From a virus: a stretch of 64,000 nt of DNA. Of the stretch, positions 7,672-16,282 are shown piece by piece. The notes under the pieces are model-generated. The model saw only the letters and a list, made by a program, of their open reading frames with translations, was not told where the DNA came from and ran no database searches. How positions within the stretch are numbered: the stretch's first letter is position 1; the number at the start of each line of letters is the position of its first letter. The stretch is taken from positions 1-64,000 of the IMG/VR virus record IMGVR_UViG_3300031963_000050. One strand, given 5' to 3'. The translations under genes and the position numbers were made by a program.

Positions 7672-8670
7672 TTACTTAGACTGACGGGCGCGGATCATTG
7701 CAAGAATGTCCTGAGCCTTGTCGCTTGATGTGTCCGACTTAGGAACAACTACTGGATCAGTTGCAGCCGGTGCTGCATCTTCGTCCCAAGGAACATCATT
7801 GTTGACTGCTGGAGCAGTTTGGGTAGTGCTGGTTTCAGCAGTCACCGCTGGTTCGTCCTGTGCTGCTCCAGCTGGGGCCTCAAGTCCATAAGGACGATAG
7901 TAAGCGCCCCACTTATCAGGATCATATGCACGACCATCAACAGATGCTTCAAACATTTCCTTGATAACACGAAGTTCTGCTTCGCTTGGCTTCTTCGGTA
8001 AGAAGTCCTTAAGATTGAAAAGACCATGTGCTTCAATAGCAGCAAGTTCTGCCTCAGTCAACGGGGATTCCTTACGGGCCCAGTTAGAAGTTGAGTAGTC
8101 AGCATAACCACCCTTTGAAGTCTTCTTGATGTTGAAGTCAAGACCACGAGCGTAATCAGTTGGCAATTCTTCCAACTCAGGATCCATCAATGATGCCTTG
8201 ATTACAGTCTGAATCTGAGGACTGATTACGAAGCGACGAATAGGATTAGCCGGAGTTGCATCATCACCGAGAGGGTTTGCACGAACGAAGCCCTGATAGA
8301 GATAAGAACGCTTCTTCCAATACTTGTTAGCGAGGTCCTTAAGAGTGTCATCCTTGTACCAAGGACGAACTTCTGCGAGAACGGGGCAGTTGTCGCCATA
8401 CATTTCTACGCAAGGAACCTGAACGATTACCTGCTTAGCATCTGGCTGACCCTTAATGCCATTGAACGGAAGCTTAATGATCTGACGTTCAACCCAGAAA
8501 AAGTCGTTGGTGTTGTCGGCGTCAGGAAGGAAACGCACTGTTGCAGTTGCGCCTTCCGAAATATTCCAATGTGGGTAAATTGCATTATCAGACTGAGTAC
8601 GTGGACCGTTGTTCTGATTCTTGTTTTCTTGGGCTGCCAAACGAGCCCGGATTTCTGCTAGACTTGCCAT
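7672..8670 (-). CDS. 32: gp32-like single-stranded DNA binding protein
   Basis: A 332-residue homologue of T4 gp32. The N-terminal basic helix has MASLAEIRARLAAQE, then the core OB-fold region (WNISEGATATVRFLPDAD, FWVERQIIKLPFNGI) and an acidic Asp/Ala-rich tail from about residue 265 that would bind partner proteins. The zinc-site Cys/His set of T4 is reduced to two cysteines (VPCVEMYGDNC). It coats single-strand DNA for replication, repair and UvsX loading. ATG 8670 has AAAGGAGAA 9 nt upstream. A candidate early promoter gives an ~80-nt A-rich leader, which could serve translational autoregulation as in T4; that is inference. Confidence 0.92.
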   Translation of the reverse strand: MASLAEIRARLAAQENKNQNNGPRTQSDNAIYPHWNISEGATATVRFLPDADNTNDFFWVERQIIKLPFNGIKGQPDAKQVIVQVPCVEMYGDNCPVLAEVRPWYKDDTLKDLANKYWKKRSYLYQGFVRANPLGDDATPANPIRRFVISPQIQTVIKASLMDPELEELPTDYARGLDFNIKKTSKGGYADYSTSNWARKESPLTEAELAAIEAHGLFNLKDFLPKKPSEAELRVIKEMFEASVDGRAYDPDKWGAYYRPYGLEAPAGAAQDEPAVTAETSTTQTAPAVNNDVPWDEDAAPAATDPVVVPKSDTSSDKAQDILAMIRARQSK

Positions 8671-8757
8671 TTTGTTTTTCTCCTTTTAAATGTGCCTAAG
8701 TTGAGCCTAAATGTGTTTTTATGTTTGTTGTTTGGAGACAACTTCAACACAAGTTAT

Positions 8758-8786
8758 GTTATAACTCATGTCAGAAGTATTTACAA
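8758..8786 (-). promoter_or_regulatory. promoter of gp32 (TTGTAA-17-TATAAC)
   Basis: TTGTAA (8781-8786), 17 bp, TATAAC (8758-8763) on the minus strand. The -10 is identical to that of the AAA and MoxR genes. The leader of about 80 nt contains a small hairpin (GTTGT/ACAAC) and otherwise little structure before the ribosome site. Confidence 0.6.
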
Positions 8787-8789
8787 TAG

Positions 8790-8834
8790 AATTGGGTGCA
8801 TAATATAATATTATATTACACTATGTACCCAATT
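8790..8834. repeat. AT-rich compound palindrome before gp32 promoter
   Basis: Outer arms AATTGGGTGC (8790-8799) and GTACCCAATT (8825-8834) pair with one mismatch and enclose an 18-bp perfect palindrome of A/T only (8801-8818). It lies between the stop at 8840 and the -35 of gp32. No T-run follows on the minus strand. The 8671-8839 gap holds only this, the promoter and the leader. Confidence 0.7.
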
Positions 8835-8839
8835 TGTTA

Positions 8840-10576
8840 TTATCTTTTGAAAAGTGCCATTTCTATGATACGAGCTAATTCTGGATCAATCTCTGTTGAT
8901 TCGCTGGCACCAACTAATTTACCGATATTGTTGTTCTTTACCTTCTCAGTAGGACCAAGTTGACCTACACGCTTTTGTTCTGGACCCAAATCTTCTTCAA
9001 GCTGGATTCCCATTTCCGCAGAATATTGAGGATCAAGTCTAATGTTTCCGAATCCATTATCACGCAATGTTTGTACTACTTGGTCTAAGGGAACTTTCGC
9101 CTGAAATATAGTATTTTGTATTCCCCATTTAGTATGGCGACCTGTAATACGAGTATCATTAACGTAAACTGCACCTTTATCAGTAACTTCTACATTTACC
9201 TTTTTGGTGCGGGCTTCTTCAACTTCTTCTTCTGCTACTGTTTGGGGTGCCATGCTGATAAAGTTTTCTTCAACATCGCCCTTGAATGCTTTGTCAAGAG
9301 TCTTTCTAGCATCCTTCATAGCTTTTTTAGCAGCTAGCATCTTAGCAGTCTTATCTGGACCTCTTGCATTGTCAAAGTCACGCTTTGACCCGTGTTCTTT
9401 GTCCATTTCGTTTACATCATTTGCAGCGTGAGGTTTACGATTACGCATTTCTTCTTCACGCTCAAAGTCTTCTTCTGATGGAATCCAGCTATCGTCATCA
9501 TCGTCATCTAAATCATCATCTTGCTTCTTCTTGAACGGGACAACATCGCCCTCGTCAAGTTCTAGCTTCTCATTGATAACGCTGTCTGCCCATTCTGCTA
9601 GAGTATCAATTTCTTCCATTTCAGTTACTGGCTTCTTGAGTCTTGATAAGATTGGCATTGCTGATTCAATGCGAGGGTCTACCATTTCTTGAACGAACAA
9701 GTCATTGATTGATTCGTCAAGTTCGTCTTCCATTAGTGTAGGAGTCCAAGATTCAAAATAATTTTGATATCCTTTGTGAGTAGTCAACTTGTGTAGTGTT
9801 TCACGCAAGCTAGTATAGTGATTGATACCTTCGTTTACTAATTCTTGTGCTGATTCATTGAACTGACCATTACGAGTTGCACGAACAAATCCAGCCATCT
9901 TGTTATAGTCTTCACATACTGACTTGATATGATTCCACTTGTCATCATTGGGTACGCCGCCTTCTGCGATATGACGAGCATATACACGAGCGATGCCAGG
10001 GCGGGTAGTTGGAGCAAGGAATCTTTCACCTTCTTGGTTCTCAAGGAAAATCTTAGCTACGTTACGATAACGCTGTTCACCTTCTTCAAGTGCGCGGTTA
10101 TGTTGTAGAATGATCTTTACATTTGGAACTGCGTCATTATAACTTGCTTTTCTACCCATTGGATGGTAGCTCTCGCCTAGCTTTTCTTTCATCTTATAGT
10201 AATCCCGTTGTCTCATATCGTCGCCTAGACGATCTTTGTTTGACAATTCAAAACTTAATTGTCTACGTTGTGCCCAATTCTTTAAATGCTTTAAGAACCC
10301 AGTCCAACTATCGTCATATTCTGCGCCCGGAGTAGTAGTGCTGGGGCTTTCTTGCTGTTCTTCGTCATAGTATACAATGACGTTAGCAGCATCATCAATT
10401 GATACCCATGCTTTGCCGTAATCTTTACCGTCTTTATTGAAAGTAAACTGAATAACATCAGCAGCCTGACTAGCAGGAACTCGTTGATTCTTACTGTCTA
10501 GTGGAACAGGTTGATACCCTCTTACTTTGAGAAGGTCGTATAAGTCGCGGTTGAATGATTCGTTGTCAGTGGCCAT
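8840..10576 (-). CDS. large acidic phage protein, possible virion/internal protein
   Basis: A 578-residue protein of unknown function. The N-terminal ~90 residues look like a small folded domain. The next ~120 residues (RQRDYYKMKEKLGESYHPMG to about 210) form an ordered block. A low-complexity acidic patch near 350-375 (DDDLDDDDDD) and Lys-rich helices follow; the C-terminal ~60 residues end in IDPELARIIEMALFKR. It begins 5 nt after a late octamer CATAAATA without a Shine-Dalgarno sequence, so it is a late gene transcribed next to the terminase. Late timing suggests a virion or packaging role. No motif confirms this. Confidence 0.55.
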   Translation of the reverse strand: MATDNESFNRDLYDLLKVRGYQPVPLDSKNQRVPASQAADVIQFTFNKDGKDYGKAWVSIDDAANVIVYYDEEQQESPSTTTPGAEYDDSWTGFLKHLKNWAQRRQLSFELSNKDRLGDDMRQRDYYKMKEKLGESYHPMGRKASYNDAVPNVKIILQHNRALEEGEQRYRNVAKIFLENQEGERFLAPTTRPGIARVYARHIAEGGVPNDDKWNHIKSVCEDYNKMAGFVRATRNGQFNESAQELVNEGINHYTSLRETLHKLTTHKGYQNYFESWTPTLMEDELDESINDLFVQEMVDPRIESAMPILSRLKKPVTEMEEIDTLAEWADSVINEKLELDEGDVVPFKKKQDDDLDDDDDDSWIPSEEDFEREEEMRNRKPHAANDVNEMDKEHGSKRDFDNARGPDKTAKMLAAKKAMKDARKTLDKAFKGDVEENFISMAPQTVAEEEVEEARTKKVNVEVTDKGAVYVNDTRITGRHTKWGIQNTIFQAKVPLDQVVQTLRDNGFGNIRLDPQYSAEMGIQLEEDLGPEQKRVGQLGPTEKVKNNNIGKLVGASESTEIDPELARIIEMALFKR

Positions 10577-10581
10577 GTTAA

Positions 10582-10589
10582 TATTTATG
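10582..10589 (-). promoter_or_regulatory. late promoter CATAAATA, 5 nt before ATG
   Basis: One mismatch to the T4 late octamer TATAAATA. The 5-nt gap to ATG 10576 would place the start site at or beside the A of the ATG, so the message would be leaderless. Confidence 0.7.
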
Positions 10590-10594
10590 CCAAC

Positions 10595-12142
10595 TTAGCC
10601 CAAGACGGCAAAGAATGGTAACGGTGCAATCACTTCATCGTGGTCTCTAATTTGGCTTTCTAAATCGCCATGGAAGTCTGCTAACTGTGTCATCATACGC
10701 ACTGCCAGGAGAGTTGACATTACTAAGTCATCTGTGTCTCCGATCTTAGCAGCGTAACTGCCGCCGCTGGCAACAAACGCTTTCAATTCGCTAATGAGAG
10801 AGCGACTATGTATGGTCATCTTCTTTGATTCTAGCAGTGTTTTGAACTTAGCGCAAGCAGCTAGCTTAGGCTTATTAGAAGTGTTGAACCCTCTACGTCC
10901 TTTGCCCTTCTCAGATATAAAAATGCCAGGAATATTTGACTCACCATACTCGTTGAGTGAAACAACCGCAGCCTCACCTACGCCATTATTTTCAATGCTG
11001 TAGTAAATGCTATTTGGCTCTTTTGTTATTTCTGAGATATATTTGCAAATCTCAGCAAGTAACTTAATCTGACTAGGAATATCAGTCTTATTGTGTTTCC
11101 ATTCACCGATCTGTGTAGTAGTGCTTGCGTCAAATACTTGAATAGCAGCCGGATCGCCGCCTGTACCCAATGACGGATCAAGTGCAACTACATAAATTCT
11201 ACCCTTTTCGGGCTGTTTATACCAGCGAACCTGACCTAATCTATTGATAGGTTCAATGCCTTCAAGCATTACTAAGGTGTTTGGATTGATAAGTGTTTCA
11301 TCTGCGATAATGAACTCACAACCGATTTCACGATTGAATCTGTCTTCACCTAACTGAGCCTTCATCTCAGCAGCCCATTTCTCATCTCTGCCGGGCTGTT
11401 CGTGCCAGTATGCTCTGTAGGCTCTAAAGCCGTTGACGCCTAACTCAGTTGTGTTACCAAACTCGTCTTCGGTCTTGTTAGCCATCTTCCAGATAAGAGC
11501 GAATTGATCTTCGTCGCTGTTTGGTGTTGATGTAATGATTGCTTTACCACCAGTTGATAGCGTAGGAGTAATAGCAGTCCAGAATTCTTGTGCGATTGAG
11601 GGGCGAACGAACGCAAATTCGTCAAGGTATAGTAGTGTGATAGACATACCACGACCTGTGTTTTCAGTCGTAGTAGCAGACACGATACGGGAACCGTTCT
11701 CAAAGTCAAGTGAGCCTTTGTTGTATGTAGTTACCCCGGCTTTGATGTGGTCCGGGCAGTTTTCATATGCATAACGAATACGCTGCATAATTTCTTGGGC
11801 ACCGGTGTACTTGTGTGCTGCAATTAGAATAGTAGAGTCAGGTACGAACATGGCGTACCAAAGCAAATACCCTGCTGCCGATGTTGACTTACCTGACTGT
11901 CTAGGCATTAGACTGATACTGAAACGATAGCGATGGTATGTGTCAATTAGTCTTTCTTGATATGGCCAAGGGTGATAGTTCATTGATCCTTTAGTAGGAT
12001 GCTGAATCATGAAGAAGTTATCCATGAAGTATAGATAACCCGTTTCAGGGTCGCAGCACTTCATAAACTCACCAAGTTCCTTTTGGTTCTTGAATACAGT
12101 TTTCTTGTATGGATCCTTGATTAGTGTTGGTGTGTTTGCCAT
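10595..12142 (-). CDS. 17: terminase large subunit gp17
   Basis: A 515-residue DNA-packaging motor of the T4 gp17 type. The ATPase domain has Walker A PRQSGKS at residues 80-86 and Walker B LLYLDE at 170-175 with the catalytic Glu, then the coupling motif TSTPN. The nuclease domain begins near residue 310 with the catalytic Asp in VVALDPSLGTGGD and continues to ENNGVGEA and a late Asp in GDTDDLVMS. It cuts concatemeric DNA and drives it into the prohead through the portal. A late octamer ends 5 nt before the ATG and there is no Shine-Dalgarno sequence. The small subunit gp16 is not in the window. Confidence 0.95.
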   Translation of the reverse strand: MANTPTLIKDPYKKTVFKNQKELGEFMKCCDPETGYLYFMDNFFMIQHPTKGSMNYHPWPYQERLIDTYHRYRFSISLMPRQSGKSTSAAGYLLWYAMFVPDSTILIAAHKYTGAQEIMQRIRYAYENCPDHIKAGVTTYNKGSLDFENGSRIVSATTTENTGRGMSITLLYLDEFAFVRPSIAQEFWTAITPTLSTGGKAIITSTPNSDEDQFALIWKMANKTEDEFGNTTELGVNGFRAYRAYWHEQPGRDEKWAAEMKAQLGEDRFNREIGCEFIIADETLINPNTLVMLEGIEPINRLGQVRWYKQPEKGRIYVVALDPSLGTGGDPAAIQVFDASTTTQIGEWKHNKTDIPSQIKLLAEICKYISEITKEPNSIYYSIENNGVGEAAVVSLNEYGESNIPGIFISEKGKGRRGFNTSNKPKLAACAKFKTLLESKKMTIHSRSLISELKAFVASGGSYAAKIGDTDDLVMSTLLAVRMMTQLADFHGDLESQIRDHDEVIAPLPFFAVLG

Positions 12143-12147
12143 AGAAC

Positions 12148-12155
12148 TATTTAGT
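12148..12155 (-). promoter_or_regulatory. late promoter ACTAAATA, 5 nt before terminase ATG
   Basis: Two mismatches to TATAAATA but the same 5-nt gap to the ATG as other late genes here. Confidence 0.55.
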
Positions 12156-12160
12156 TAGTG

Positions 12161-13783
12161 TTAAGTTATCTCTTGCCATTCTATGCTTGCGTACACATCT
12201 TGGTTAGTACCAGTAGTAGCCATTGTGATCACATACTCATACATTACCCCAGTAAATGGTTCTCTTTCAAGTTGATACTCAAATCCAAATGCTTCTTGTA
12301 CCGGTGCACTACTACTTTGATTGCTTGAGTTAATAAATGATTGTTCAGCAATGTCGCCACTTACTAACGTGGCAGGTGCAAGATTGTATTGTACTGCACT
12401 ATCTGGTGCACTATCTACCCAAGTACCACCTGAGGTAATGGCTCGTTTAAAAACACGGTATTGGAATATGCTCTGTGCAGCCGGCACTAGTGAATAGTTG
12501 ATAGGAATAACAACTGCATCTGACATTGTGCTTTTTAGTCTTATTGCTATTACTGGTTTAAAACTTAGATCATTTGGCAATCTTACCGGAGCACTAAGCG
12601 TATGCGATGCTGCTCTTGGGTTACCTGAACCTGATAGCTGGAAGCCGCCCTCACTAATCACACTGGCACAAATCTGTCTCATCAAGCTTGGACTTGCGGT
12701 TGCACCAGTATTCGTAAGTTCACAACGCAATGGTAGTGTCGCAGTGGTCATATACGTAGTAGTGTTATCAGTAGTCGGAGTGCTTATCACGTTTGCGTGA
12801 TGGAATGAGTGACAAGTGATATAAACGCCGTCAATAATGAAGCCCACTCTAACAGTTCCTACGCCCAACCATTCAACGTCAATCCAAAAAATCTGATCTA
12901 GCGCAGGGTTTAGTGTGATGCCGCTTGGGTTATTAGCCCCGCCGGCGCCATTTAGTCTGTCACCGTTCCATTGACTTTGCGGGATTCTATCTTCTACAAG
13001 TACACCTGTGCTACTACTTCTGATTACCATGTTGAGCGTAGTGCCGGCAACTTCAAAATATATTCCGTTCTGTGCTCCGAAATATCCGATTCTTTGGCGA
13101 AGATTTGCTTTGGGAGTACTCATACTGAATGAAGAAAGAATCAACAAACTCTTACCTGGTTGGTATGGGAAGGTCTTAGTTGTTTCTCGTAGAACACTGT
13201 CTCCTGACCCTTGTCCTACTGTAAGTTCATATGAACTTGAGTTGGCATCATACTCAACATCTGCGGTGCCAGTGATACTATTACTAAATTGTTCATGATC
13301 ATAATATCGTGCTTGCGTATCATACAGGGTGTATGGGTTACTAACTCTTAGTCTACCAAAAGCATCTGTCGCTTCCTGAGCAAATGATACTTGTGCAGTA
13401 CCAGTAATAGCAACATTACCTTCAACCATCCAAGGATCAGTGCCCTGAGTAACTTCAACACTGTTGTCAATATTCACATTGCCAGTGACGTTTGCGTTGA
13501 CATTACCTTCAACCATCCAAGGATCAGTTCCCTGAAATACAGTAACATTACCTGCGTCTATGTTGATATTGCCGCTAACGGGCATAGTATTGCCTGAAAC
13601 ATCAATGTTTCCGATTGCGTCTACTGTAACATTGCTAACGATAACATTACCGGCGATGGTAACATTCCCGCCTACAATGCTTGAACGCATGTAAACATTG
13701 CCGGTCGTTTCATCTAACCCTAAGGCCTGAGTAATATTACGTAAGTACCATGGGGAAACTTCGGTTGGTTCAGGGAATGCCAT
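12161..13783 (-). CDS. virion structural protein with N-terminal beta repeats
   Basis: A 540-residue protein. Residues about 25-130 form a Val/Asn-rich repeat array (GNVTIAGNVIVSNVTV and two copies of QGTDPWMVEGN), typical of beta-helical phage fibre stems. The C-terminal ~400 residues form a globular part with FWIDVEWLGVGTVRVGF and SFHHANV, which resembles uncharacterised structural proteins of T4-like marine phages. It follows a late octamer and lies next to the terminase. It may be a fibre, decoration or neck appendage; the sequence does not decide which. The ATG at 13783 directly follows a run of seven T. Confidence 0.7.
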   Translation of the reverse strand: MAFPEPTEVSPWYLRNITQALGLDETTGNVYMRSSIVGGNVTIAGNVIVSNVTVDAIGNIDVSGNTMPVSGNINIDAGNVTVFQGTDPWMVEGNVNANVTGNVNIDNSVEVTQGTDPWMVEGNVAITGTAQVSFAQEATDAFGRLRVSNPYTLYDTQARYYDHEQFSNSITGTADVEYDANSSSYELTVGQGSGDSVLRETTKTFPYQPGKSLLILSSFSMSTPKANLRQRIGYFGAQNGIYFEVAGTTLNMVIRSSSTGVLVEDRIPQSQWNGDRLNGAGGANNPSGITLNPALDQIFWIDVEWLGVGTVRVGFIIDGVYITCHSFHHANVISTPTTDNTTTYMTTATLPLRCELTNTGATASPSLMRQICASVISEGGFQLSGSGNPRAASHTLSAPVRLPNDLSFKPVIAIRLKSTMSDAVVIPINYSLVPAAQSIFQYRVFKRAITSGGTWVDSAPDSAVQYNLAPATLVSGDIAEQSFINSSNQSSSAPVQEAFGFEYQLEREPFTGVMYEYVITMATTGTNQDVYASIEWQEIT

Positions 13784-13790
13784 AAAAAAA

Positions 13791-13814
13791 TACTCTCACA
13801 TTTCTATGAGAGTA
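13791..13814 (-). terminator. hairpin and T-run between methyltransferase and structural gene
   Basis: An 8-bp stem (TACTCTCA/TGAGAGTA, + strand 13791-13798 and 13807-13814) with an 8-nt loop is followed on the minus strand by ATTTTTTT. It would terminate transcripts from the methyltransferase gene. The late octamer at 13813-13820 overlaps its 5' arm. Confidence 0.65.
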
Positions 13815-13820
13815 TTTATC
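13813..13820 (-). promoter_or_regulatory. late promoter GATAAATA inside terminator arm
   Basis: One mismatch to TATAAATA. Initiation about 6 nt downstream would skip the 5' arm of the hairpin, so only read-through transcripts could form the terminator. Confidence 0.65.
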
Positions 13821-13824
13821 TTAC

Positions 13825-14529
13825 TTACTTGATATCTAAGGGTCGTGCTTTAGTAGCAACAATACAGTAGTATGTTTCTTTAGCCTTAGTAGTCTTTTCA
13901 GGATCTTCTGGGTCGGGCATGTTGAGGTCAAACTCAAGATTGTTGAAGTTATCAATGTTGAACCCGCAACGAATTAATAATGCAGCCAACTGATTTGCAC
14001 CAAAGATACTATAGTGATTCAGATTGAATTCGTGCTTGCGATCACAATCAGGTGCAGGGACTTCAATATAAATCTTTGCACCCTGCTTCAATACACGATT
14101 GTATTCCATCAATGAGAAGATAGGATATGGACTATGCTCTAATGCATGGCGCAAGAAGATGAAGTCTACTGACTCATCATAGTAACCATCCTTCTGTGGA
14201 AGGAAACTCAAGTCGTACTTCTTAATAGTGTGTCCCTTGCCTTCGCAGATAGAAATATCGCCGGGACTCAATGTTACACCGTAAACGTTAGTGTATTCTC
14301 TTTCTTTCATTTCGTCTAGGAAATATCCCGGGCCACATCCAAGATCAAGAATGTGTGCATCCTTAGGTAAGTCAATAGGATCAACATAAGTTTCTACTAC
14401 TTGCTTAGTAAGCTGGCGGTGAAATTCGCTGTCGCCCTCATCATAGATGTGGGCAGTGTAAAGCCATTCGTTGTAAAACTTTAGCTTGACGAGGTCTAGG
14501 GTTTGGTTAATATCAATTAAGTTGCTCAT
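13825..14529 (-). CDS. class I SAM-dependent methyltransferase
   Basis: A 234-residue Rossmann-fold methyltransferase. Motif I is ILDLGCGPGYF near residues 60-70; an acidic residue ends strand 2, the motif IV region is SVDFIFLRHALEHSPYP, and a strand IYIEVPAPD follows. This layout is the Methyltransf_11/23 type, which usually methylates small molecules, sugars or peptides rather than DNA; no NPPY or DPPY motif is present. It could modify a glycan. A late-like octamer GATAAGTA ends 5 nt before ATG 14529, and a terminator follows the stop. Confidence 0.8.
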   Translation of the reverse strand: MSNLIDINQTLDLVKLKFYNEWLYTAHIYDEGDSEFHRQLTKQVVETYVDPIDLPKDAHILDLGCGPGYFLDEMKEREYTNVYGVTLSPGDISICEGKGHTIKKYDLSFLPQKDGYYDESVDFIFLRHALEHSPYPIFSLMEYNRVLKQGAKIYIEVPAPDCDRKHEFNLNHYSIFGANQLAALLIRCGFNIDNFNNLEFDLNMPDPEDPEKTTKAKETYYCIVATKARPLDIK

Positions 14530-14534
14530 AGCAT

Positions 14535-14542
14535 TACTTATC
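14535..14542 (-). promoter_or_regulatory. late-like promoter GATAAGTA, 5 nt before ATG
   Basis: Two mismatches to the late octamer but the standard 5-nt gap to the methyltransferase ATG. Confidence 0.45.
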
Positions 14543-14559
14543 TAGTGAAGGTGGTGTAA

Positions 14560-14937
14560 TTATTTTTTTCTGTGATCTTTTGGTCTTTTTGCAACAGGGC
14601 TAACCTTATTTACAGAATCCAACTCGCTGCTATCTCGTCCCTTGATCATTGCTTTTGCTTGGGTAGGAGATACCGTATTAAATGCTTGGTGCATCATGTT
14701 ATGTTCTAAATCACTATATGGGTATGCAAGATTATTTTTACCGACAAAGCTTTCATCATCCATTTTAAGAGCCTTAGTAGATGATCCATCCGCCATTGCT
14801 ACTGCTTTCATAATCTGATTCAAGTGGTAAGTTCTATCCGTGCCATTGTCCATAAACTTATAGGCACCGGGCTGGGCATTATTGTGTCTTTTAGGCACCT
14901 TACCCTTGCTTTCATGGATGAATTCACTAGCTCTCAC
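14560..14937 (-). CDS. putative internal head protein with capsid-targeting peptide (1)
   Basis: A 125-residue protein that begins MRASEFIHE, close to the T4 internal-protein targeting peptide MKTYQEFIAE. T4 prohead protease gp21 cuts after (I/L)xE, so cleavage after E9 is predicted. The body is charged, with no motif, and ends SPVAKRPKDHRKK. The start is GTG 14937, overlapping the upstream gene by GTGA. It is the last of three tandem paralogues. Packaging in the head and injection into the host are inferred from the N-terminal peptide alone. Confidence 0.65.
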   Translation of the reverse strand: MRASEFIHESKGKVPKRHNNAQPGAYKFMDNGTDRTYHLNQIMKAVAMADGSSTKALKMDDESFVGKNNLAYPYSDLEHNMMHQAFNTVSPTQAKAMIKGRDSSELDSVNKVSPVAKRPKDHRKK

Positions 14938-15308
14938 TTTTTATATCCTTTGAATGGCTTGATTGGGCTAGCATCATTAGTGCCTTTTGGTTCAGTACTG
15001 GACAAATCTCCGTTTGTTATGTCATCAAACTTTCTGACACCTGCTGCTTTATATGCTATTTTTAACTTATCCGCTTCTTCTTTTGTGTAGGGATGTGCTA
15101 TGTTAAAACGAGAAGCCCAACTATCGCTGTCTATATCAGGGATCGTTTTTCCGTCTGTGCTTGCAGCAGCCATCATTACACGATTTAACAGATAAAAACG
15201 GTCGTAGGTGCTGTCAGCAAATCTATGAAGCCCGGTCATAGGACCGTCGTGATGTTCAGGGGAATCGGGAACTTTCTTCCCTTCAGTGATAAATTCCCAA
15301 GCTCTCAT
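14934..15308 (-). CDS. putative internal head protein with capsid-targeting peptide (2)
   Basis: A 124-residue protein beginning MRAWEFITEG, again with an (I/L)xE site predicted to be cut after E9, and ending in SPIKPFKGYKK. The middle (YDRFYLLNRVMMAA, then FNIAHPYTKEEADKL) aligns with the neighbour at 14560 (RTYHLNQIMKAVAMA, NNLAYPYSDLEHNM), so the two are diverged duplicates. ATGA overlap with the third copy. No enzymatic motif is visible. Confidence 0.65.
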   Translation of the reverse strand: MRAWEFITEGKKVPDSPEHHDGPMTGLHRFADSTYDRFYLLNRVMMAAASTDGKTIPDIDSDSWASRFNIAHPYTKEEADKLKIAYKAAGVRKFDDITNGDLSSTEPKGTNDASPIKPFKGYKK

Positions 15309-15694
15309 CGCTTATATCCTTTAAAAGGCTTCAAAGGTGATCCAGTACTAGTGCTAGGAATCTCGTCACTAGTTTTAGTACTGACTAACTTTTTACCTTT
15401 TTTGTGAACTTTACTTAACGCTTGGTCAAGAACTTGATCAATGTTTGGGTCCCAAGAAACAACTACTTGATGCTCTCCCCACATACTTTCGGCTTCAAAC
15501 TCATGCTTGAATCCGTTCTGAACATCATCATTGCCGCTACTTCCACGAACATCTGCAATAGCTAAACCAAAGCGATATAATTCATAGAAGTCATTATTCT
15601 TAAGGTCAGGCATAATGTAGGTGCTAGGAAGAGTATGGGCCACCATGTTTAACCCATCTGTAACTGATTCGGTGATGAATTCGTGTGCCCTCAT
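15305..15694 (-). CDS. putative internal head protein with capsid-targeting peptide (3)
   Basis: A 129-residue protein that begins MRAHEFITES and ends SPLKPFKGYKR. Both termini match the second copy while the middle has diverged (FYELYRFGLAIADV may correspond to the FYLLNRVMMAAAS segment). The shared ends suggest that processing or packaging signals are kept while the cargo changes, as seen in T4 internal proteins. Its ATG shares one base with the stop of the upstream structural gene. Confidence 0.65.
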   Translation of the reverse strand: MRAHEFITESVTDGLNMVAHTLPSTYIMPDLKNNDFYELYRFGLAIADVRGSSGNDDVQNGFKHEFEAESMWGEHQVVVSWDPNIDQVLDQALSKVHKKGKKLVSTKTSDEIPSTSTGSPLKPFKGYKR

Positions 15695-16233
15695 TATAGT
15701 TGCTCTGTTGTAACGCCTTGGTCTTCCTCAGTTGACATGATTGAATTAGCAATATATCCATCCAATTGTAACGGGATACCTGGAACGTTTGGTCCGACCC
15801 ACATGTTTTGTGAGCCAATAAAGTGAAATAAGAGGTTGCCAGTTAATGGATTAGCTAATATTTTTACATTTCCATCTGACACTTCCATATCATAACTAGA
15901 TAATGCATTTCCGAAAAATGTACTACCATAGCCAGTAAACTTTACGTCATCTGCTGATTGATTGAGTTGTGCAAACAATTGAATAGTCTGTGACTCATTG
16001 GTGCTAGAATCTGCGGTATAAACGAACATTTCCCCCATAGTGAATGTGTTGGCAGGAGTTTCAAATATCACTTGACCAGCAACATTGCCACTACTGTATG
16101 ACAAGCTAGTATTAACAAATGTAGAAAATAGATTTGAGAAGTTATTGTTGATCTTGCTAAATGCTACACGTAACGGATCGCCTTCGCCATCATTAGGTAA
16201 TGTACCGATATTGATGATTTGTTGTGTAGCCAT
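15694..16233 (-). CDS. small virion structural protein
   Basis: A 179-residue protein. Residues 5-36 read INIGTLPNDGEGDPLRVAFS followed by KINNNFSNLF, the 'NDGxGDxLRxAFxKxNxNFxxLx' signature found near the N-terminus of many T4-like tail-fibre and baseplate-associated proteins, where it probably mediates attachment or trimerisation. The rest is beta-rich. ATG 16233 has GGAAGG 8 nt upstream and a late octamer 24 bp away, so unlike its neighbours it has a normal leader. Confidence 0.65.
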   Translation of the reverse strand: MATQQIINIGTLPNDGEGDPLRVAFSKINNNFSNLFSTFVNTSLSYSSGNVAGQVIFETPANTFTMGEMFVYTADSSTNESQTIQLFAQLNQSADDVKFTGYGSTFFGNALSSYDMEVSDGNVKILANPLTGNLLFHFIGSQNMWVGPNVPGIPLQLDGYIANSIMSTEEDQGVTTEQL

Positions 16234-16256
16234 AGTAACCTTCCGTGATTATAGAG

Positions 16257-16264
16257 TATTTATC
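16257..16264 (-). promoter_or_regulatory. late promoter GATAAATA
   Basis: One mismatch to TATAAATA, followed by ACTCTAT, 24 bp upstream of ATG 16233. Confidence 0.65.
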
Positions 16265-16282
16265 ACGATGGATGCCACTTTG

